The position numbers and the translations under genes are program-made. Positions 35,595-45,595 of a DNA stretch of 64,000 bases are shown one piece after another. Source of the DNA: Natronospirillum sp965602035 (GTDB taxonomy: Bacteria; Pseudomonadota; Gammaproteobacteria; Pseudomonadales; Natronospirillaceae); assembly GCA_965602035.1 (NCBI GenBank), contig OZ271919.1, forward strand, positions 1,984,001 to 2,048,000, in the 5' to 3' direction. The notes under the pieces are model-generated. The model worked only from the letters and a program-made list of their open reading frames with translations. It had not been told where the DNA came from and did not search any database. Numbering within the stretch: position 1 is the first letter of the stretch; each line of letters starts with the position of its first letter.

Positions 35595-36242
35595 ATGTCC
35601 GGACAGACCATTGCAGTTATCGATTATGGTATGGGGAATCTGCATTCAGTGGCAAAAGCGCTGGAGCATGTGGCCCCCGATCAGCACGTGCTGATTACCA
35701 GTGATGCGGCCACCATCGAAGCAGCGGATCGGGTAGTGCTGCCGGGCGTCGGTGCGATTCGGGACTGTATGCAGGCCATGCATGACGCCGGTGTCGCCGC
35801 ACTGGTCAAACGGGTCTGTTTCGATCGCCCCTTCCTTGGCATATGTGTCGGCATGCAGGCGCTGCTGGAGCACAGCACCGAAAACAATGGGGTGGCGACT
35901 CTGGGTATCCTGCCCGGGCGGGTCGAACGGTTCCCCGATGGCCAGACCGATGAGCACGGACTGCCGGCCAAGGTGCCACATATGGGATGGAACCAGGTGA
36001 CGCAGTCTCAGGCGCACCCACTCTGGCATGGTATCGAAGACCAGACCCGGTTCTATTTCGTGCACAGTTATTGTGCCCGGCCCGAACCTATCGAGCAGGT
36101 AGCCGGCCAGTGTCACTATCTCGTGCCGTTTGCCGCAGCCGTCGCTCGTGGCACCCTCTTCGCCACCCAGTTCCATCCGGAAAAGAGTGCCGATTCCGGC
36201 CTTCAGTTGTACCGAAATTTTACTCAGTGGAATGGTGCCTGA
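35595..36242 (+). CDS. hisH: Imidazole glycerol phosphate synthase, glutaminase subunit
   Basis: This 215-residue class I amidotransferase subunit makes ammonia for HisF. The catalytic Cys is in [10 protein letters not shown], and the His-Glu pair is in FHPEKS near the C-terminus. The ATG at 35595 is used; a GTG at 35592 immediately before it would add one residue. It follows hisB by three bases. Confidence 0.96.
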   Translation: MSGQTIAVIDYGMGNLHSVAKALEHVAPDQHVLITSDAATIEAADRVVLPGVGAIRDCMQAMHDAGVAALVKRVCFDRPFLGICVGMQALLEHSTENNGVATLGILPGRVERFPDGQTDEHGLPAKVPHMGWNQVTQSQAHPLWHGIEDQTRFYFVHSYCARPEPIEQVAGQCHYLVPFAAAVARGTLFATQFHPEKSADSGLQLYRNFTQWNGA

Positions 36243-36278
36243 GCGGCAGCGTTCCGGATCATTGGAGAAACACAGACC

Positions 36279-37037
36279 ATGCTGATAATTCCGGCCATCG
36301 ACCTCAAGGATGGCCATTGCGTTCGGCTGCGTCAGGGGCGCATGGACGACGCGACGAGCTACAGCGAAGACCCCGTGGCAATGGCTACGCACTGGCGCGC
36401 TATGGGCGTCCGAAGGCTGCATTTGGTCGACCTCAATGGCGCCTTTGCCGGCAACCCGGTTAACGGTGACAGCATACGGGCAATTGCCGCTGAGCACAGC
36501 GACCTGCCGATTCAGATCGGCGGGGGGATACGTACGCTGGAGACCATCGAGTTCTACCTGAAGGCAGGCGTACAGTATTGCATCATCGGAACCCAGGCAG
36601 TGAAAGACCCCGACTTTGTCAGCCGGGCCTGCAAAGCGTTCCCGGGTCATATCATCGTGGGACTGGATGCACGCGATGGCCATGTGGCAACAGACGGGTG
36701 GGCTGATGTCTCCGGTGTTGCTGCCACTGAACTGGCGAAGCGTTTCGAGGCCGACGGTGTCAGCAGCATTGTTTATACGGACATAAGCCGTGACGGCATG
36801 ATGCAGGGCGTGAACTGGCAGGCAACGGCTGACGTGGCAGGAGCCACCGACATCCCGGTTATTGCCTCCGGAGGTGTTACCAGTATGGACGACGTCAGAA
36901 CACTCGCCACATACGCCGGCAAGGGCCTGATGGGCGCCATCACCGGCCGGGCTATCTATGAGGGGTCCCTTGATCTGAAAGAGGCTCAATTGTGGCTGGA
37001 TCAGGCCACCGGCAAACAGGCGGAAACAGGCAGGTAG
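36279..37037 (+). CDS. hisA: Phosphoribosylformimino-5-aminoimidazole carboxamide ribotide isomerase
   Basis: This 252-residue (beta/alpha)8 barrel catalyses the Amadori rearrangement of ProFAR. Asp8 in IPAIDLKDG and the second catalytic Asp (about 129, in VGLDARDG) are both present. The two phosphate-binding loops GGGIRT and SGGVTS are also intact. It follows hisH by 36 bases. Confidence 0.97.
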   Translation: MLIIPAIDLKDGHCVRLRQGRMDDATSYSEDPVAMATHWRAMGVRRLHLVDLNGAFAGNPVNGDSIRAIAAEHSDLPIQIGGGIRTLETIEFYLKAGVQYCIIGTQAVKDPDFVSRACKAFPGHIIVGLDARDGHVATDGWADVSGVAATELAKRFEADGVSSIVYTDISRDGMMQGVNWQATADVAGATDIPVIASGGVTSMDDVRTLATYAGKGLMGAITGRAIYEGSLDLKEAQLWLDQATGKQAETGR

Positions 37038-37042
37038 GCACC

Positions 37043-37804
37043 ATGGCACTCGCGAAACGTATTATCCCCTGCCTCGACGTTGACAAGGGCCGTGTGGTCA
37101 AAGGCGTGAACTTTGTGGGCATCCGTGACGCCGGCGACCCGGTGGAAGTGGCTCGCCGCTACAACGAGCAGGGCGCGGATGAACTGACCATGCTGGATAT
37201 CACGGCCACTCATGAAGGCCGTGAAACCATGGTGGAAACGGTCAGTGCCATTGCCGGCCAGGTTTTCATTCCGCTCACTATCGGCGGCGGTATTCGCACC
37301 TGTGATGATATTCGTACCATGCTCAATGCCGGTGCGGACAAGGTTTCCATTAACTCGGCAGCGGTCCGGAACCCGGAGTTTGTGCGCGAAGCCTCAGAAC
37401 GATTCGGGGCCCAGTGTGTCGTGGTCGCCATCGACGCCAAGCAGACCGGCGAAGGTCAGTGGGAAATATTCACCCATGGTGGTCGCAAACCCACCGGCAT
37501 CGATGCCGTTGAATGGGCGCGCCGCATGCAGGCGCTGGGTGCGGGCGAGATACTGCTGACCAGTATGGACCGGGATGGCGTGCGAACCGGGTTTGACCTG
37601 GCTCTGACACGGGCAGTGGCTGATGCCGTGACGATTCCGGTCATTGCTTCCGGTGGCGTGGGCACGCTTGACCATCTTTCAGAAGGGGTTCTCGAGGGCC
37701 ATGCAGACGCTGTTCTGGCGGCCAGTATTTTTCACTTCGGCGAATTCAGCGTACCCCAGGCCAAGGAATCCATGCGCGCACACGGCATCGAAGTAAGGCT
37801 TTAG
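37043..37804 (+). CDS. hisF: Imidazole glycerol phosphate synthase, cyclase subunit
   Basis: This 253-residue barrel joins PRFAR with ammonia from HisH to give imidazole glycerol phosphate and [20 protein letters not shown] carries the first catalytic Asp, and VVAIDAK the second. The frame is open from 36992, but the ATG at 37043, five bases after the hisA stop, gives the family N-terminus. Its stop codon overlaps the stop of the convergent peptidase gene by three bases. Confidence 0.97.
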   Translation: MALAKRIIPCLDVDKGRVVKGVNFVGIRDAGDPVEVARRYNEQGADELTMLDITATHEGRETMVETVSAIAGQVFIPLTIGGGIRTCDDIRTMLNAGADKVSINSAAVRNPEFVREASERFGAQCVVVAIDAKQTGEGQWEIFTHGGRKPTGIDAVEWARRMQALGAGEILLTSMDRDGVRTGFDLALTRAVADAVTIPVIASGGVGTLDHLSEGVLEGHADAVLAASIFHFGEFSVPQAKESMRAHGIEVRL

Positions 37805-38952
37805 CCAACCCTCACATGCCAGGGCTCAAACCTTACCCCAAAACGATTATCGGCCGTATAGCGGATATCGGTATACCCTGAGTTCTTCAACTGGTCGAAC
37901 ACCTGGGTCTGGGCAAACTCTTCGGTGAAATTCCCCAGGCCGAGGCCGTATTTACCGACATCGAAATCACCCACAGAATGGTAGGAATACCCCGGCGGTG
38001 CTATAGAACGGGACGCCCGCGACACGTTTCCCTCGGTCTGGCGCATTTTTGCCAGGAAGAGATCAAACTGTTTGGGTATACCCCGAATACCCGACGTCAG
38101 GATCAGCGTATCGCCAATATCGTCACGCAACCGGTTGTATAGCTCAAGCGATTCGCCGCGCAGCAGGAAGTGACCGGTACGCGGAATTTTCTCTACATCC
38201 GTGCGCGGAACCACTGTTGCAATCTGGTCGCTGGTGCGCTCACCATAAAACCCGAGTTCTCGGGCATCACCGTAAAATAGTTCTTCAAGAAACGCGACTT
38301 CGGCCTCATTAAACCGCCCGATCTCACCGACGTTTCGGGCGTAGGCGAGCATGTCATCCCAACTGATGATATTGAAGTTACCGTAGCCGACATAGTTTCG
38401 AACCGCTTCTATGCGGTGTGATACGCCGAGCATGGTGTCCCACTCGGCATCGGACAGGTGTATATCGGTGGTGAAATTGTTGTCGAAGAACCGTACCCGG
38501 TCGAAATAGTCTCCCTCGAACTCGGCGGCCAGTTCACGCGGATCCCGGTTCGTATTGAGATCAGCCAGGCCGAGCCCTTCCTCAACGCGCTGTGCGGCTG
38601 CTTCCCTCGCCCTGGTCAGCGTTGCCAGGTGTCGTTCTGCCTGGGAGGCCGACCTGAGTTCATCGGAAAGGCGCTCGAGGTGCTCCAGATTCATGTCAGG
38701 TTTGGTCGCCCGAACCATTTCATCGAGCGAGATACCGACTTCATCACGGGCAATTTCCAGGTGTACCCGCTCGGCCACCTGCTGTTTGGTCATGTGCCGC
38801 TCGGGCATGGAAGCCAGCTCGCCGGCCTGGACTGCAGACACTCCGGCCCCGCGATTGTGCCACAGATACGACCCGCTCGCGGCGGCCGCACCGGCAACAA
38901 ACATACCTTCGAGGAAGGTACGGCGCTTTATCGGATGACTGCCTTCACACAC
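37801..38952 (-). CDS. Tat-exported M15-family (VanY-like) peptidase
   Basis: This protein of about 383 residues has a twin-arginine signal (KRRTFLEG followed by a hydrophobic run). A helical region of about 230 residues of unknown role comes next. The C-terminal M15 zinc carboxypeptidase domain has [19 protein letters not shown] (zinc His and Asp) and FEPWHVRV (zinc His). Such enzymes trim D-Ala from peptidoglycan peptides. The start is uncertain: a TTG at 38994 opens the frame, but the GTG at 38952 has an AGAGGG site and places the twin arginines near the N-terminus. It is convergent with hisF. Confidence 0.75.
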   Translation of the reverse strand: MCEGSHPIKRRTFLEGMFVAGAAAASGSYLWHNRGAGVSAVQAGELASMPERHMTKQQVAERVHLEIARDEVGISLDEMVRATKPDMNLEHLERLSDELRSASQAERHLATLTRAREAAAQRVEEGLGLADLNTNRDPRELAAEFEGDYFDRVRFFDNNFTTDIHLSDAEWDTMLGVSHRIEAVRNYVGYGNFNIISWDDMLAYARNVGEIGRFNEAEVAFLEELFYGDARELGFYGERTSDQIATVVPRTDVEKIPRTGHFLLRGESLELYNRLRDDIGDTLILTSGIRGIPKQFDLFLAKMRQTEGNVSRASRSIAPPGYSYHSVGDFDVGKYGLGLGNFTEEFAQTQVFDQLKNSGYTDIRYTADNRFGVRFEPWHVRVG

Positions 38953-39123
38953 GTCTTGTGATGCCCTCTGGCCCCTGAATACACTGGCTTCCAACCAGCC
39001 ACAATGGTAACGGATTTATTGGCTTTGTGCTTGTTTTTTGATCATTGTTGCAAAGCTGTTCCGGTCGCGATGACACCGGCATTTCCGTATACTCATCCCG
39101 CTCAACAGCGGAAGGATAGCATT

Positions 39124-40344
39124 ATGGTAGCAAGCCCGGTCAACCGGTCAACGTTCGACAGCGTTATGGTGCCCAATTACGCCCCGCTCTCCGTGGTGCC
39201 GGTGCGCGGTGAAGGGTGCTGGCTCTGGGACCAGGGGGGCCGCGATTACCTGGACCTCGCCGGTGGCATCGCGGTCAATGCATTCGGTCATTGTCATCCG
39301 GAGCTTGTCTCTGCACTTAACGAGCAGGCGCACCGCCTGTGGCACGTCTCCAACATCTATACCAACGAACCGGCGCTGAACCTGGCATCCGAGCTCTGTG
39401 CCGCAACCTTCGCTGACCGGGCGTTCTTCGCCAATTCGGGTGCCGAGGCCAATGAGGCGGCGATGAAGCTGGCCCGTCGCAGGGGCTGGTCAATCGCAGG
39501 CGCCGGCAAACACAGAATCATCGCCGCGCGGGGTGCGTTTCACGGCCGCACTCTGTTCACCGTTACCGCTGGAGGGCAGGCCAAGTATACCGAGGGCTTT
39601 GAACCCGTTCCGGCCGGATTTGAACATGTGGCATTCAACGACACCGCCGCGCTGGAAGCAGCGATGGACGATTCAGTATGCGCGATTCTGGTCGAACCCG
39701 TTCAGGGTGAGGGCGGCGTTTATCCGGCTGATCCGGGTTTTCTGGAGGAAGCTCGTGACCTGTGTAATCAGCACGATGCCGTGCTGATATTTGATGAAGT
39801 CCAATCCGGCATGGGTCGTACAGGCGACCTTTTCGCCTATATGGGGTATGGGGTCGTACCCGACATTCTGACCAGTGCCAAGGCGCTTGGCGGTGGCTTT
39901 CCCATAAGCGCCATGCTGACAACCGAGTCTGTAGCTTCCTATCTGCCCGCAGGGAGCCATGGCTCCACGTATGGCGGAAATCCGCTCGGTTGCGCGGTGG
40001 CCCGTCGTGCCCTGGCAATAGTTCAACGCCCTGAAGTCGCGAATAACGTGAGGGCACGCCATGACCAATTCCGGGAGGGATTGTCGGCCATTAACGACCG
40101 CTACGACCTGTTCTCCGAGATACGGGGAAAAGGCCTGCTCATCGGTGCAGAACTGAACGGCGACTGGGCTGCGCGTATCAAGGACGTACTGCAGTGCGGC
40201 CTGGAGGCGGGTGTCATGATGCTCTCTGCAGGTTCGGCGACGCTGCGGCTGGCGCCGTCTTTGCTGATTTCTGAGCAGGAAACAGCTCAGGCGCTCGAGC
40301 GCATAGAGCGCGCGGTTGCCCTGGCATCGGAGAGGACTGACTGA
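39124..40344 (+). CDS. argD: Acetylornithine aminotransferase
   Basis: This 406-residue class III PLP aminotransferase has the Schiff-base Lys253 in SAKALGGGFP and ANSGAEANEAA in the cofactor site. It makes N-acetylornithine in arginine synthesis and may also act in lysine synthesis or arginine breakdown (AstC). The ATG at 39124 follows GGAAGGA by seven bases; the frame is open from 39004. Nothing nearby belongs to arginine metabolism, so the biosynthetic role is from family resemblance. Confidence 0.9.
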   Translation: MVASPVNRSTFDSVMVPNYAPLSVVPVRGEGCWLWDQGGRDYLDLAGGIAVNAFGHCHPELVSALNEQAHRLWHVSNIYTNEPALNLASELCAATFADRAFFANSGAEANEAAMKLARRRGWSIAGAGKHRIIAARGAFHGRTLFTVTAGGQAKYTEGFEPVPAGFEHVAFNDTAALEAAMDDSVCAILVEPVQGEGGVYPADPGFLEEARDLCNQHDAVLIFDEVQSGMGRTGDLFAYMGYGVVPDILTSAKALGGGFPISAMLTTESVASYLPAGSHGSTYGGNPLGCAVARRALAIVQRPEVANNVRARHDQFREGLSAINDRYDLFSEIRGKGLLIGAELNGDWAARIKDVLQCGLEAGVMMLSAGSATLRLAPSLLISEQETAQALERIERAVALASERTD

Positions 40345-40388
40345 CGCTCACAACCACAAGCGGCTAACGGCCTGTACACAGCCTGTGC

Positions 40389-41237
40389 TCAGTCTATGGG
40401 CAGAATCGCATGCCCGGTGGCATCACGGATGATCAGGCCGAATAACTGCCCGGGTTGCGCCGACGGTGTCACGATGACGGATCGGTCCCCGGCCTGCTCA
40501 ATCTGCCATAGTTCAAGGTCACTGGATGCCACTACAGCCCCCCGCGGCTGGCGAAAAAAGCTCTGAGCGATTGGCATTTCCCGGCTGAGGGGTTCATGCG
40601 GCTGCACGATGTGCCGTACCACATGAAACTCAAAGCACTCGAAACTGGTCGGCGTGCAGGGGCCAGCCATCAAGCGTGTAAGCTCCGCCCCGAGCACGCT
40701 GCGGTCAGCCCCCAGCAACAGGGCGCTCAGGTAACCGCTATCCGCACTGTGTTCCACCCATGCGTGGTATCCGGAGTCGACCAGACACCAGGATGGCAGG
40801 CGAAAGCGTTGCATCCATTTAATCAGGTTGGAGACTGGCTGGCCGCTCAGGCTTCCCGGCAGAAGCCCGATGCCGGCCTGATCCGGCCATTCAGCCGGTG
40901 CGGCCGACAGGCAGAAATGCAATCCATCGGGATAGGCGGCGATGAAGCGGTCAAGCGCATCTTTTGGTGCGCCCTGACACGTTAGATCAGATGCCAGCAG
41001 CAGTAATGGGCGGCCAACCGTTTCCTGGCTGAGCCCGATCTGTTCCAGGACATCCAGCAAGGCTTGTCCGCTATCACCGGAGACCGGGATCTGGACCACG
41101 GCAGCGGGGAGAAGTGTTCCGACCTGCGGAAGCACCTGTAGCACCTGATCGTGCAACCACTGGCACTGGGCGCCGGGAAACAGGGATTCCAGGGACGATG
41201 GACTACCGTATTCAAACGACAACGGTTGATCTGACAT
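40389..41237 (-). CDS. Hypothetical protein, 282 residues
   Basis: This gene was not recognised. The protein is soluble, without a signal peptide or membrane segment. It has alternating hydrophobic strands (RPLLLLASDLT, LIKWMQRF, SALLLGADRSVLGAELTRL) suggesting an alpha/beta fold. The start is the ATG at 41237, three codons inside a slightly longer frame. It follows the SprA-related gene by about 40 bases in the same direction, so they may be co-transcribed. Confidence 0.6.
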   Translation of the reverse strand: MSDQPLSFEYGSPSSLESLFPGAQCQWLHDQVLQVLPQVGTLLPAAVVQIPVSGDSGQALLDVLEQIGLSQETVGRPLLLLASDLTCQGAPKDALDRFIAAYPDGLHFCLSAAPAEWPDQAGIGLLPGSLSGQPVSNLIKWMQRFRLPSWCLVDSGYHAWVEHSADSGYLSALLLGADRSVLGAELTRLMAGPCTPTSFECFEFHVVRHIVQPHEPLSREMPIAQSFFRQPRGAVVASSDLELWQIEQAGDRSVIVTPSAQPGQLFGLIIRDATGHAILPID

Positions 41238-41277
41238 GAACTGCACTCACCCGACGCCGGCCGGGCCAGCGAAATAT

Positions 41278-42258
41278 TCAGACTTCGAAATTGATCGTGC
41301 GGCCCAGGGTAACATCGTCGAGCGAGCCCCCCTGGTTGCGCAGCAGCTCGGCAATCGCTTCCTGAACGGCGAGCAAACGCTGCTGTGCGTCAGTATTCAT
41401 GTTATCGCGCTGTTCGTCTACCCGGGCGCTGTCTTGCGTTTCATCCTCATCCTGCCGGGACGCACGCTCGCGTTCGGCCTCTTCTGAACGTTCAGCGGCC
41501 GCCTCTCGGGCAGCCTCACTGGTGCGCAGGGCAACGGCCTCATCGTCAGCCATGGACTCGTCTGACCCATCCAGGCCGGACAATGCAGCGGCCGACTCTT
41601 CGTCGCCCTGCTGCTGCTCACGCAGTGCCTCGGCCCGGGCTTCAAGGATCAACTGGTTGGCCTGAGCGGTAATCTGACGGTCTGCCGCGGAAGGCTCCGA
41701 GGGTGCGAGGGCGGCTCGGAGAACCTGCTCCATTTTCTCGATCGTTCTTTCGGGGTCCTCGGCAGGCCGCAGATCCACTTCAACAGAACCGGCAACCGCA
41801 TAACGTCGACCGTCGGGCCCCTGTGTGTATTCATATCGAACCTGGCCGGCATATTGTCCCGCAATGGCTTTATGCGCCTGTTCATGCGCGCGAACTTCAC
41901 GGTCACGGCGCGCCAGTTCTCGCTGTTCCTGCAGCGCCTGATCAGAGACGGTCGAAGCACCCGGCCCGCTGGAGGGCGCTTCCGGCCGACCGGTATTTGC
42001 TTCCCGCTCTGATGAGAAGGCGGATACCGCATTCGGGGAGCCGGAACCGGCACGGCGCTCTATAGACTGCCCGGCGCCCTGACGTTCCTCCGGATTGATT
42101 TCACGTCGGTTTTCCCCGCGCATGGTCTTCTGGGCTTCACCGACGGGGACAAAAAGGGGGCTCTCAGGGCGCGGTTGTTGATTCACGCCCATCTGCTGTC
42201 GGTCTGCCAGACCGGAAGGAAAAATCGCGTTAAGAGATACACCGGTTACACTGGACAT
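41278..42258 (-). CDS. SprA-related putative metalloprotease (CJM1_0395 family)
   Basis: This 326-residue protein has a Gln/Glu/Ala-rich, low-complexity sequence. The central conserved part is residues about 115-170, with EVRAHEQAH (an HExxH zinc motif, residues 125-129) followed by YEYTQGPDGRRYAVAGSVEVD. This is the signature of the SprA-related family, whose biochemistry is not well known. The C-terminal third is acidic and coiled-coil-like. The next gene (42273-42578) starts 15 bases upstream on the same strand, which indicates an operon. Confidence 0.8.
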   Translation of the reverse strand: MSSVTGVSLNAIFPSGLADRQQMGVNQQPRPESPLFVPVGEAQKTMRGENRREINPEERQGAGQSIERRAGSGSPNAVSAFSSEREANTGRPEAPSSGPGASTVSDQALQEQRELARRDREVRAHEQAHKAIAGQYAGQVRYEYTQGPDGRRYAVAGSVEVDLRPAEDPERTIEKMEQVLRAALAPSEPSAADRQITAQANQLILEARAEALREQQQGDEESAAALSGLDGSDESMADDEAVALRTSEAAREAAAERSEEAERERASRQDEDETQDSARVDEQRDNMNTDAQQRLLAVQEAIAELLRNQGGSLDDVTLGRTINFEV

Positions 42259-42272
42259 AGTCTGCCCCCTGA

Positions 42273-42578
42273 TTACGCCATCGTGTCGATCAGCGTGCCC
42301 AGGTTTTCCGAAGCGACTTCAATGGTATTGGCATTTGCCTGCACCAATACTCCAGCTTCGACCTGTTCAACCCTTGTCGAAGTAAAATCCACAGGCGCAG
42401 GCTGCTGGCCTGCAGCCGGCCCGGTCGGTTGAGCCGGATTCGCGGCAGCATTTACGCCTGCCTGATTCCCGGGCATCGCGCCATTCAGGCGCGCAGCATC
42501 ACCAGCCGCAGCGTCCAGCTTTCGGATGCCGGTCTGTATACCCTGTAACCCTGTGCTCAATACCGATGAAATTGCCAT
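42273..42578 (-). CDS. Small flagellar-rod-like protein, 101 residues
   Basis: This small protein is Ala/Asn/Pro rich. Its last 35 residues (VEQVEAGVLVQANANTIEVA and what follows) resemble the C-terminal coil of flagellar rod and hook proteins (FlgB/C/G type), which ends LGTLIDxM. Its first 20 residues (MAISSVLSTGLQGIQTGI) also fit an N-terminal rod helix. It therefore looks like a minimal rod-family protein with the middle domain missing. Its function is unknown. It shares a transcript with the SprA-related gene. Confidence 0.6.
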   Translation of the reverse strand: MAISSVLSTGLQGIQTGIRKLDAAAGDAARLNGAMPGNQAGVNAAANPAQPTGPAAGQQPAPVDFTSTRVEQVEAGVLVQANANTIEVASENLGTLIDTMA

Positions 42579-42688
42579 TAAAGTTCAACTTGCAATAGCC
42601 GCCATAGATAATGGAGTATAGCAACTGATGGTGAATTGGCCAAATATTAAGCAATTCTTGACGACCACACCAGGCAAGGACGCCTTTT

Positions 42689-43432
42689 ATGCTCTCTCTC
42701 GCCCAGCTTTTCGACCGGATCCTGGTCAGTTTCCTGGGTTCCCCGTGCCCGGGATGCGGGCTTGAAGCCCCGAGTTTTCAGTTCTGTCTGGGCTGTACGC
42801 AGGATTGGTTGACCCCGGTCAGGCATTGCCACGGCTGTGGTACTCCGGGTAAATCAGCCTGTGTCCGATGTCAGGAGCAGCCGGACCGGTCAATCGCGGA
42901 ACTGGTTTTTGTCAGCGATTTCACCGGGCCACATGCGGCTTTGATCAAATTACTGAAATACCACGGTGACCTCACACTAGTTGAGCCGTTGGCTCACCTG
43001 CTCGCAGAACGCTTCCGGGAGCGTGGGCTGCAGCCGGACTCACTGGTGGCCATGCCCATGCACATCAGCCGGCTCAGGCGTCGGGGATACAACCAGGCGG
43101 ATCTCCTGGCACGGCGACTCAGCCGAATCATGGGGGTTCCCTGCCGGCAATTACTGAGCCGCACTCAGGCCACTGAGCCTCTTGAAGGGCTCGACAGACG
43201 TGCCAGAGAGCGCGTTGTGAAAGGCACAATAGCCGCGAGCGGACCGGTTGGAGGCGTATGCGCAATTATCGATGATGTCTACACGACGGGGGCGAGTATG
43301 GAGCAGGCAGCCGACGCATTGAGGCGAGCCGGGGCGACACGTGTCGTGTGTGGTGTGCTCGGTCGAACGCCGCTCAACGGCGATACGCATCACACGTGGC
43401 TGAACCGGGCGTTTCATGACACTCGCGCCTGA
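42689..43432 (+). CDS. comF: ComF-family phosphoribosyltransferase-like protein
   Basis: This 247-residue protein has an N-terminal double zinc-finger region (CPGCG, CLGC, CHGCG, CVRC). The C-terminal type I phosphoribosyltransferase domain has VCAIIDDVYTTGASM. In naturally competent bacteria ComF works with ComFA in DNA uptake. The last 59 bases overlap the convergent SH3 gene. Confidence 0.92.
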   Translation: MLSLAQLFDRILVSFLGSPCPGCGLEAPSFQFCLGCTQDWLTPVRHCHGCGTPGKSACVRCQEQPDRSIAELVFVSDFTGPHAALIKLLKYHGDLTLVEPLAHLLAERFRERGLQPDSLVAMPMHISRLRRRGYNQADLLARRLSRIMGVPCRQLLSRTQATEPLEGLDRRARERVVKGTIAASGPVGGVCAIIDDVYTTGASMEQAADALRRAGATRVVCGVLGRTPLNGDTHHTWLNRAFHDTRA

Positions 43433-44102
43433 GCGGGTGATCAAGATACCCGTCGACCGTTCGCCAATACGTATTGAGCCCGTTATCAAGGACATCCTGC
43501 CGAATGCGCACGGAAATGACCGTGTCACCATCAAAACCAAAAGCGATGCCTTCGCCGGTACGGAAGTAGTAGTACTCCCAGGCTTCGTCTGCACCCAGCC
43601 GATCCAGTAGCGCCTGTGTATAGGGGCTGGGCATGCCGGTTTCATGGCTCAGGTAATCAGCTCCGTATAAAGAGCGGACATCAGCGCGTGTATCACCGGA
43701 CGTCACCATGCCTGCCGCACGCTGCAGCAGGGATTCCCGAACTTCTTCCTCCAGCAGACCCCCAAATATCCAGCCTTCCTGGCCACTGTCTGCCCTTACC
43801 CGCAGGTAGGGTGCGGATACATCTTCACCGCGCAATGTGACAGTGATTGGCTCAACCGTATAGTCGCCGAGAAACTCCACATGGTCATACAACGACAGCG
43901 TCTGAACAACGTCTGCGCCCCTGAACGGCTCAGCCCGCATCAGAACGTCCGAGCCGATAACGCGCAGAGACTGTCCTTCTCGGTATGTGACCGGTGCATC
44001 CTGCGCCACGGCCTCTCCCGCCAGTGCACCGACCACTACAACGGTATACAGGATTGTCCTGACGAGACTCAGGAACCGGATACGTACAGGAAACGTCATC
44101 AT
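43374..44102 (-). CDS. Exported protein with SH3-like domain
   Basis: This protein of about 242 residues has a signal peptide (about residues 5-29, with AVAQ as the likely cut). A bacterial SH3-like domain (about 35-115: VLMRAEPFRGADVVQTLSL... LRVRADSGQEGWIFGG) follows. The C-terminal domain of about 110 residues is unknown and has a central YYFRTGEGIAFGFDGD strand. Several start codons compete (44099, 44102, 44114) and none has a good ribosome binding site. The 44114 one lies inside the rplQ terminator. Its 3' end overlaps comF by 59 bases. Confidence 0.65.
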   Translation of the reverse strand: MMTFPVRIRFLSLVRTILYTVVVVGALAGEAVAQDAPVTYREGQSLRVIGSDVLMRAEPFRGADVVQTLSLYDHVEFLGDYTVEPITVTLRGEDVSAPYLRVRADSGQEGWIFGGLLEEEVRESLLQRAAGMVTSGDTRADVRSLYGADYLSHETGMPSPYTQALLDRLGADEAWEYYYFRTGEGIAFGFDGDTVISVRIRQDVLDNGLNTYWRTVDGYLDHPLRRECHETPGSATCDAYRR

Positions 44103-44114
44103 GGTTGCAACCAT

Positions 44115-44141
44115 AAAAAAGGCCGCCTGTCGGCGGCCTTT
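44115..44141 (-). terminator. Intrinsic terminator of the alpha operon
   Basis: AAAGGCCGCC pairs with GGCGGCCTTT around a four-base loop, followed by a six-base T-run on the minus strand. It begins four bases after the rplQ stop. Confidence 0.9.
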
Positions 44142-44145
44142 CTGA

Positions 44146-44541
44146 TCACTCTTCGTCAAGATCGTCGTCGTCCAGCTCGACTACCGGACGGTCAACCAAC
44201 TCGACATAGGCCATGGGCGCATTGTCTCCGTCGCGGTACCCGCACTTCAGGATACGGATATAGCCACCCGGACGCGCCTCGTACCGCGGGCCCAGCTCCG
44301 TGAACAGCTTACCGACTGCGGACTTCGACCGAAGACGATCGAAAGCGAACCGCCGGTTGGCCACAGAGTCAACTTTCGCTTTGGTAATCAACGGTTCTGC
44401 CGTACGACGAAGCTCTTTCGCCTTTGGCAACGTTGTCTTGATCAGCTCGTGCTCGAACAGCGACGCCGCCATGTTACTGAACATGGCTTTCCGGTGTGCA
44501 CTGGTCCGGCCGAACTTACGTCCTGACTTACGATGACGCAT
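44146..44541 (-). CDS. rplQ: 50S ribosomal protein L17
   Basis: This 131-residue protein has the family core [20 protein letters not shown] at its start and an acidic tail. It is the last gene of the alpha operon (rpsM-K-D-rpoA-rplQ), 26 bases after rpoA, and is followed at once by the terminator. Confidence 0.98.
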   Translation of the reverse strand: MRHRKSGRKFGRTSAHRKAMFSNMAASLFEHELIKTTLPKAKELRRTAEPLITKAKVDSVANRRFAFDRLRSKSAVGKLFTELGPRYEARPGGYIRILKCGYRDGDNAPMAYVELVDRPVVELDDDDLDEE

Positions 44542-44567
44542 GATTCAATTCCTTCCAGATTCCGATG

Positions 44568-45569
44568 TTATCCGAGTACTTTGTCGTCGTTCTTGAGGCT
44601 GGCCGGCGGCCAGGACTCGAGCACCATGCCCAGAGACAGGCCCTTCGAAGCGAGCACGTCCTTGATTTCCGTCAACGACTTCTTACCCAGGTTCGGCGTT
44701 TTCAGCAACTCAACTTCGGTGCGCTGAATCAGATCGCCGATGTAATAAATATTCTCTGCTTTGAGGCAATTGGCTGAGCGCACAGTCAACTCGAGGTCAT
44801 CGACCGGCCGCAGCAGAATCGGATCGATGCGATCCTCGTCTTCCTCCGGCTCCTTCTGGACTTCTGACTCAAGATCCACGAAAGCCGACAGTTGATGCTG
44901 CAGAATGGTCGCCGCAAACCGGATCGCCTCTTCCGGATCCAGTGTGCCATCAGACTCAAGATCCAGAATCAGCTTGTCCAGGTCCGTACGCTGCTCCACG
45001 CGCGCTGCTTCGACCGCATACGCAACGCGAACCACCGGGCTGAAGGTCGCATCCAACTGGAGCTTGCCGACGCCTCTGGTCTCATCGTCCTCGGATTCAC
45101 GGTTTTCGACCGCTTCATACCCCCGGCCGGAGGCTACCCGAAGCGTCATCGTGAGCGAGCCGTTGTCGGCAAGCGTCGCAATGACATGATCCGGGTTGGC
45201 AATCTCAACGCCATGATCCAACTGGATATCGCCTGCTGTCACAACACCGTTCCCTGCCTTTTTAAGAGTCAGAGTGGCGTCGTCTCGATCGTGCAGCTTG
45301 ACAGCGACACCTTTCAGGTTGAGCAGAATGTCCAGGACATCCTCTTTCACCCCTTCAAGCGTGCTGTACTCGTGCAGAACGTTCTCAATTTCCACCTCAA
45401 CGATGGCGGCGCCCGGCAGTGACGACAGCAGAATGCGTCGCAATGCACTGCCCAGGGTGTGCCCGAATCCACGCTCCAGGGGCTCCAGTACCACCTTTGC
45501 CCGGGTGGGGGACAGCTCCTGCACTTCGATGTGTCGCGGAATCAGAAAGTCGTTGATAAAACGCTGCAT
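44568..45569 (-). CDS. rpoA: RNA polymerase alpha subunit
   Basis: This 333-residue protein has the N-terminal dimerisation domain ([17 protein letters not shown]) and the C-terminal domain that contacts UP elements and activators ([21 protein letters not shown]). They are joined by an acidic linker (about residues 233-248). It follows rpsD by 26 bases. Confidence 0.99.
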   Translation of the reverse strand: MQRFINDFLIPRHIEVQELSPTRAKVVLEPLERGFGHTLGSALRRILLSSLPGAAIVEVEIENVLHEYSTLEGVKEDVLDILLNLKGVAVKLHDRDDATLTLKKAGNGVVTAGDIQLDHGVEIANPDHVIATLADNGSLTMTLRVASGRGYEAVENRESEDDETRGVGKLQLDATFSPVVRVAYAVEAARVEQRTDLDKLILDLESDGTLDPEEAIRFAATILQHQLSAFVDLESEVQKEPEEDEDRIDPILLRPVDDLELTVRSANCLKAENIYYIGDLIQRTEVELLKTPNLGKKSLTEIKDVLASKGLSLGMVLESWPPASLKNDDKVLG

Positions 45570-45595
45570 AAATGCCCCTACCTTAAAGCAGACTG

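Noticed and set aside
35646..37049. 467-codon open frame on the minus strand across hisH and hisA
   Set aside because: It lies wholly opposite two clear enzymes with conserved motifs and operon spacing; its protein is Cys- and His-rich with no family look. It is an antisense shadow of GC-rich coding sequence.
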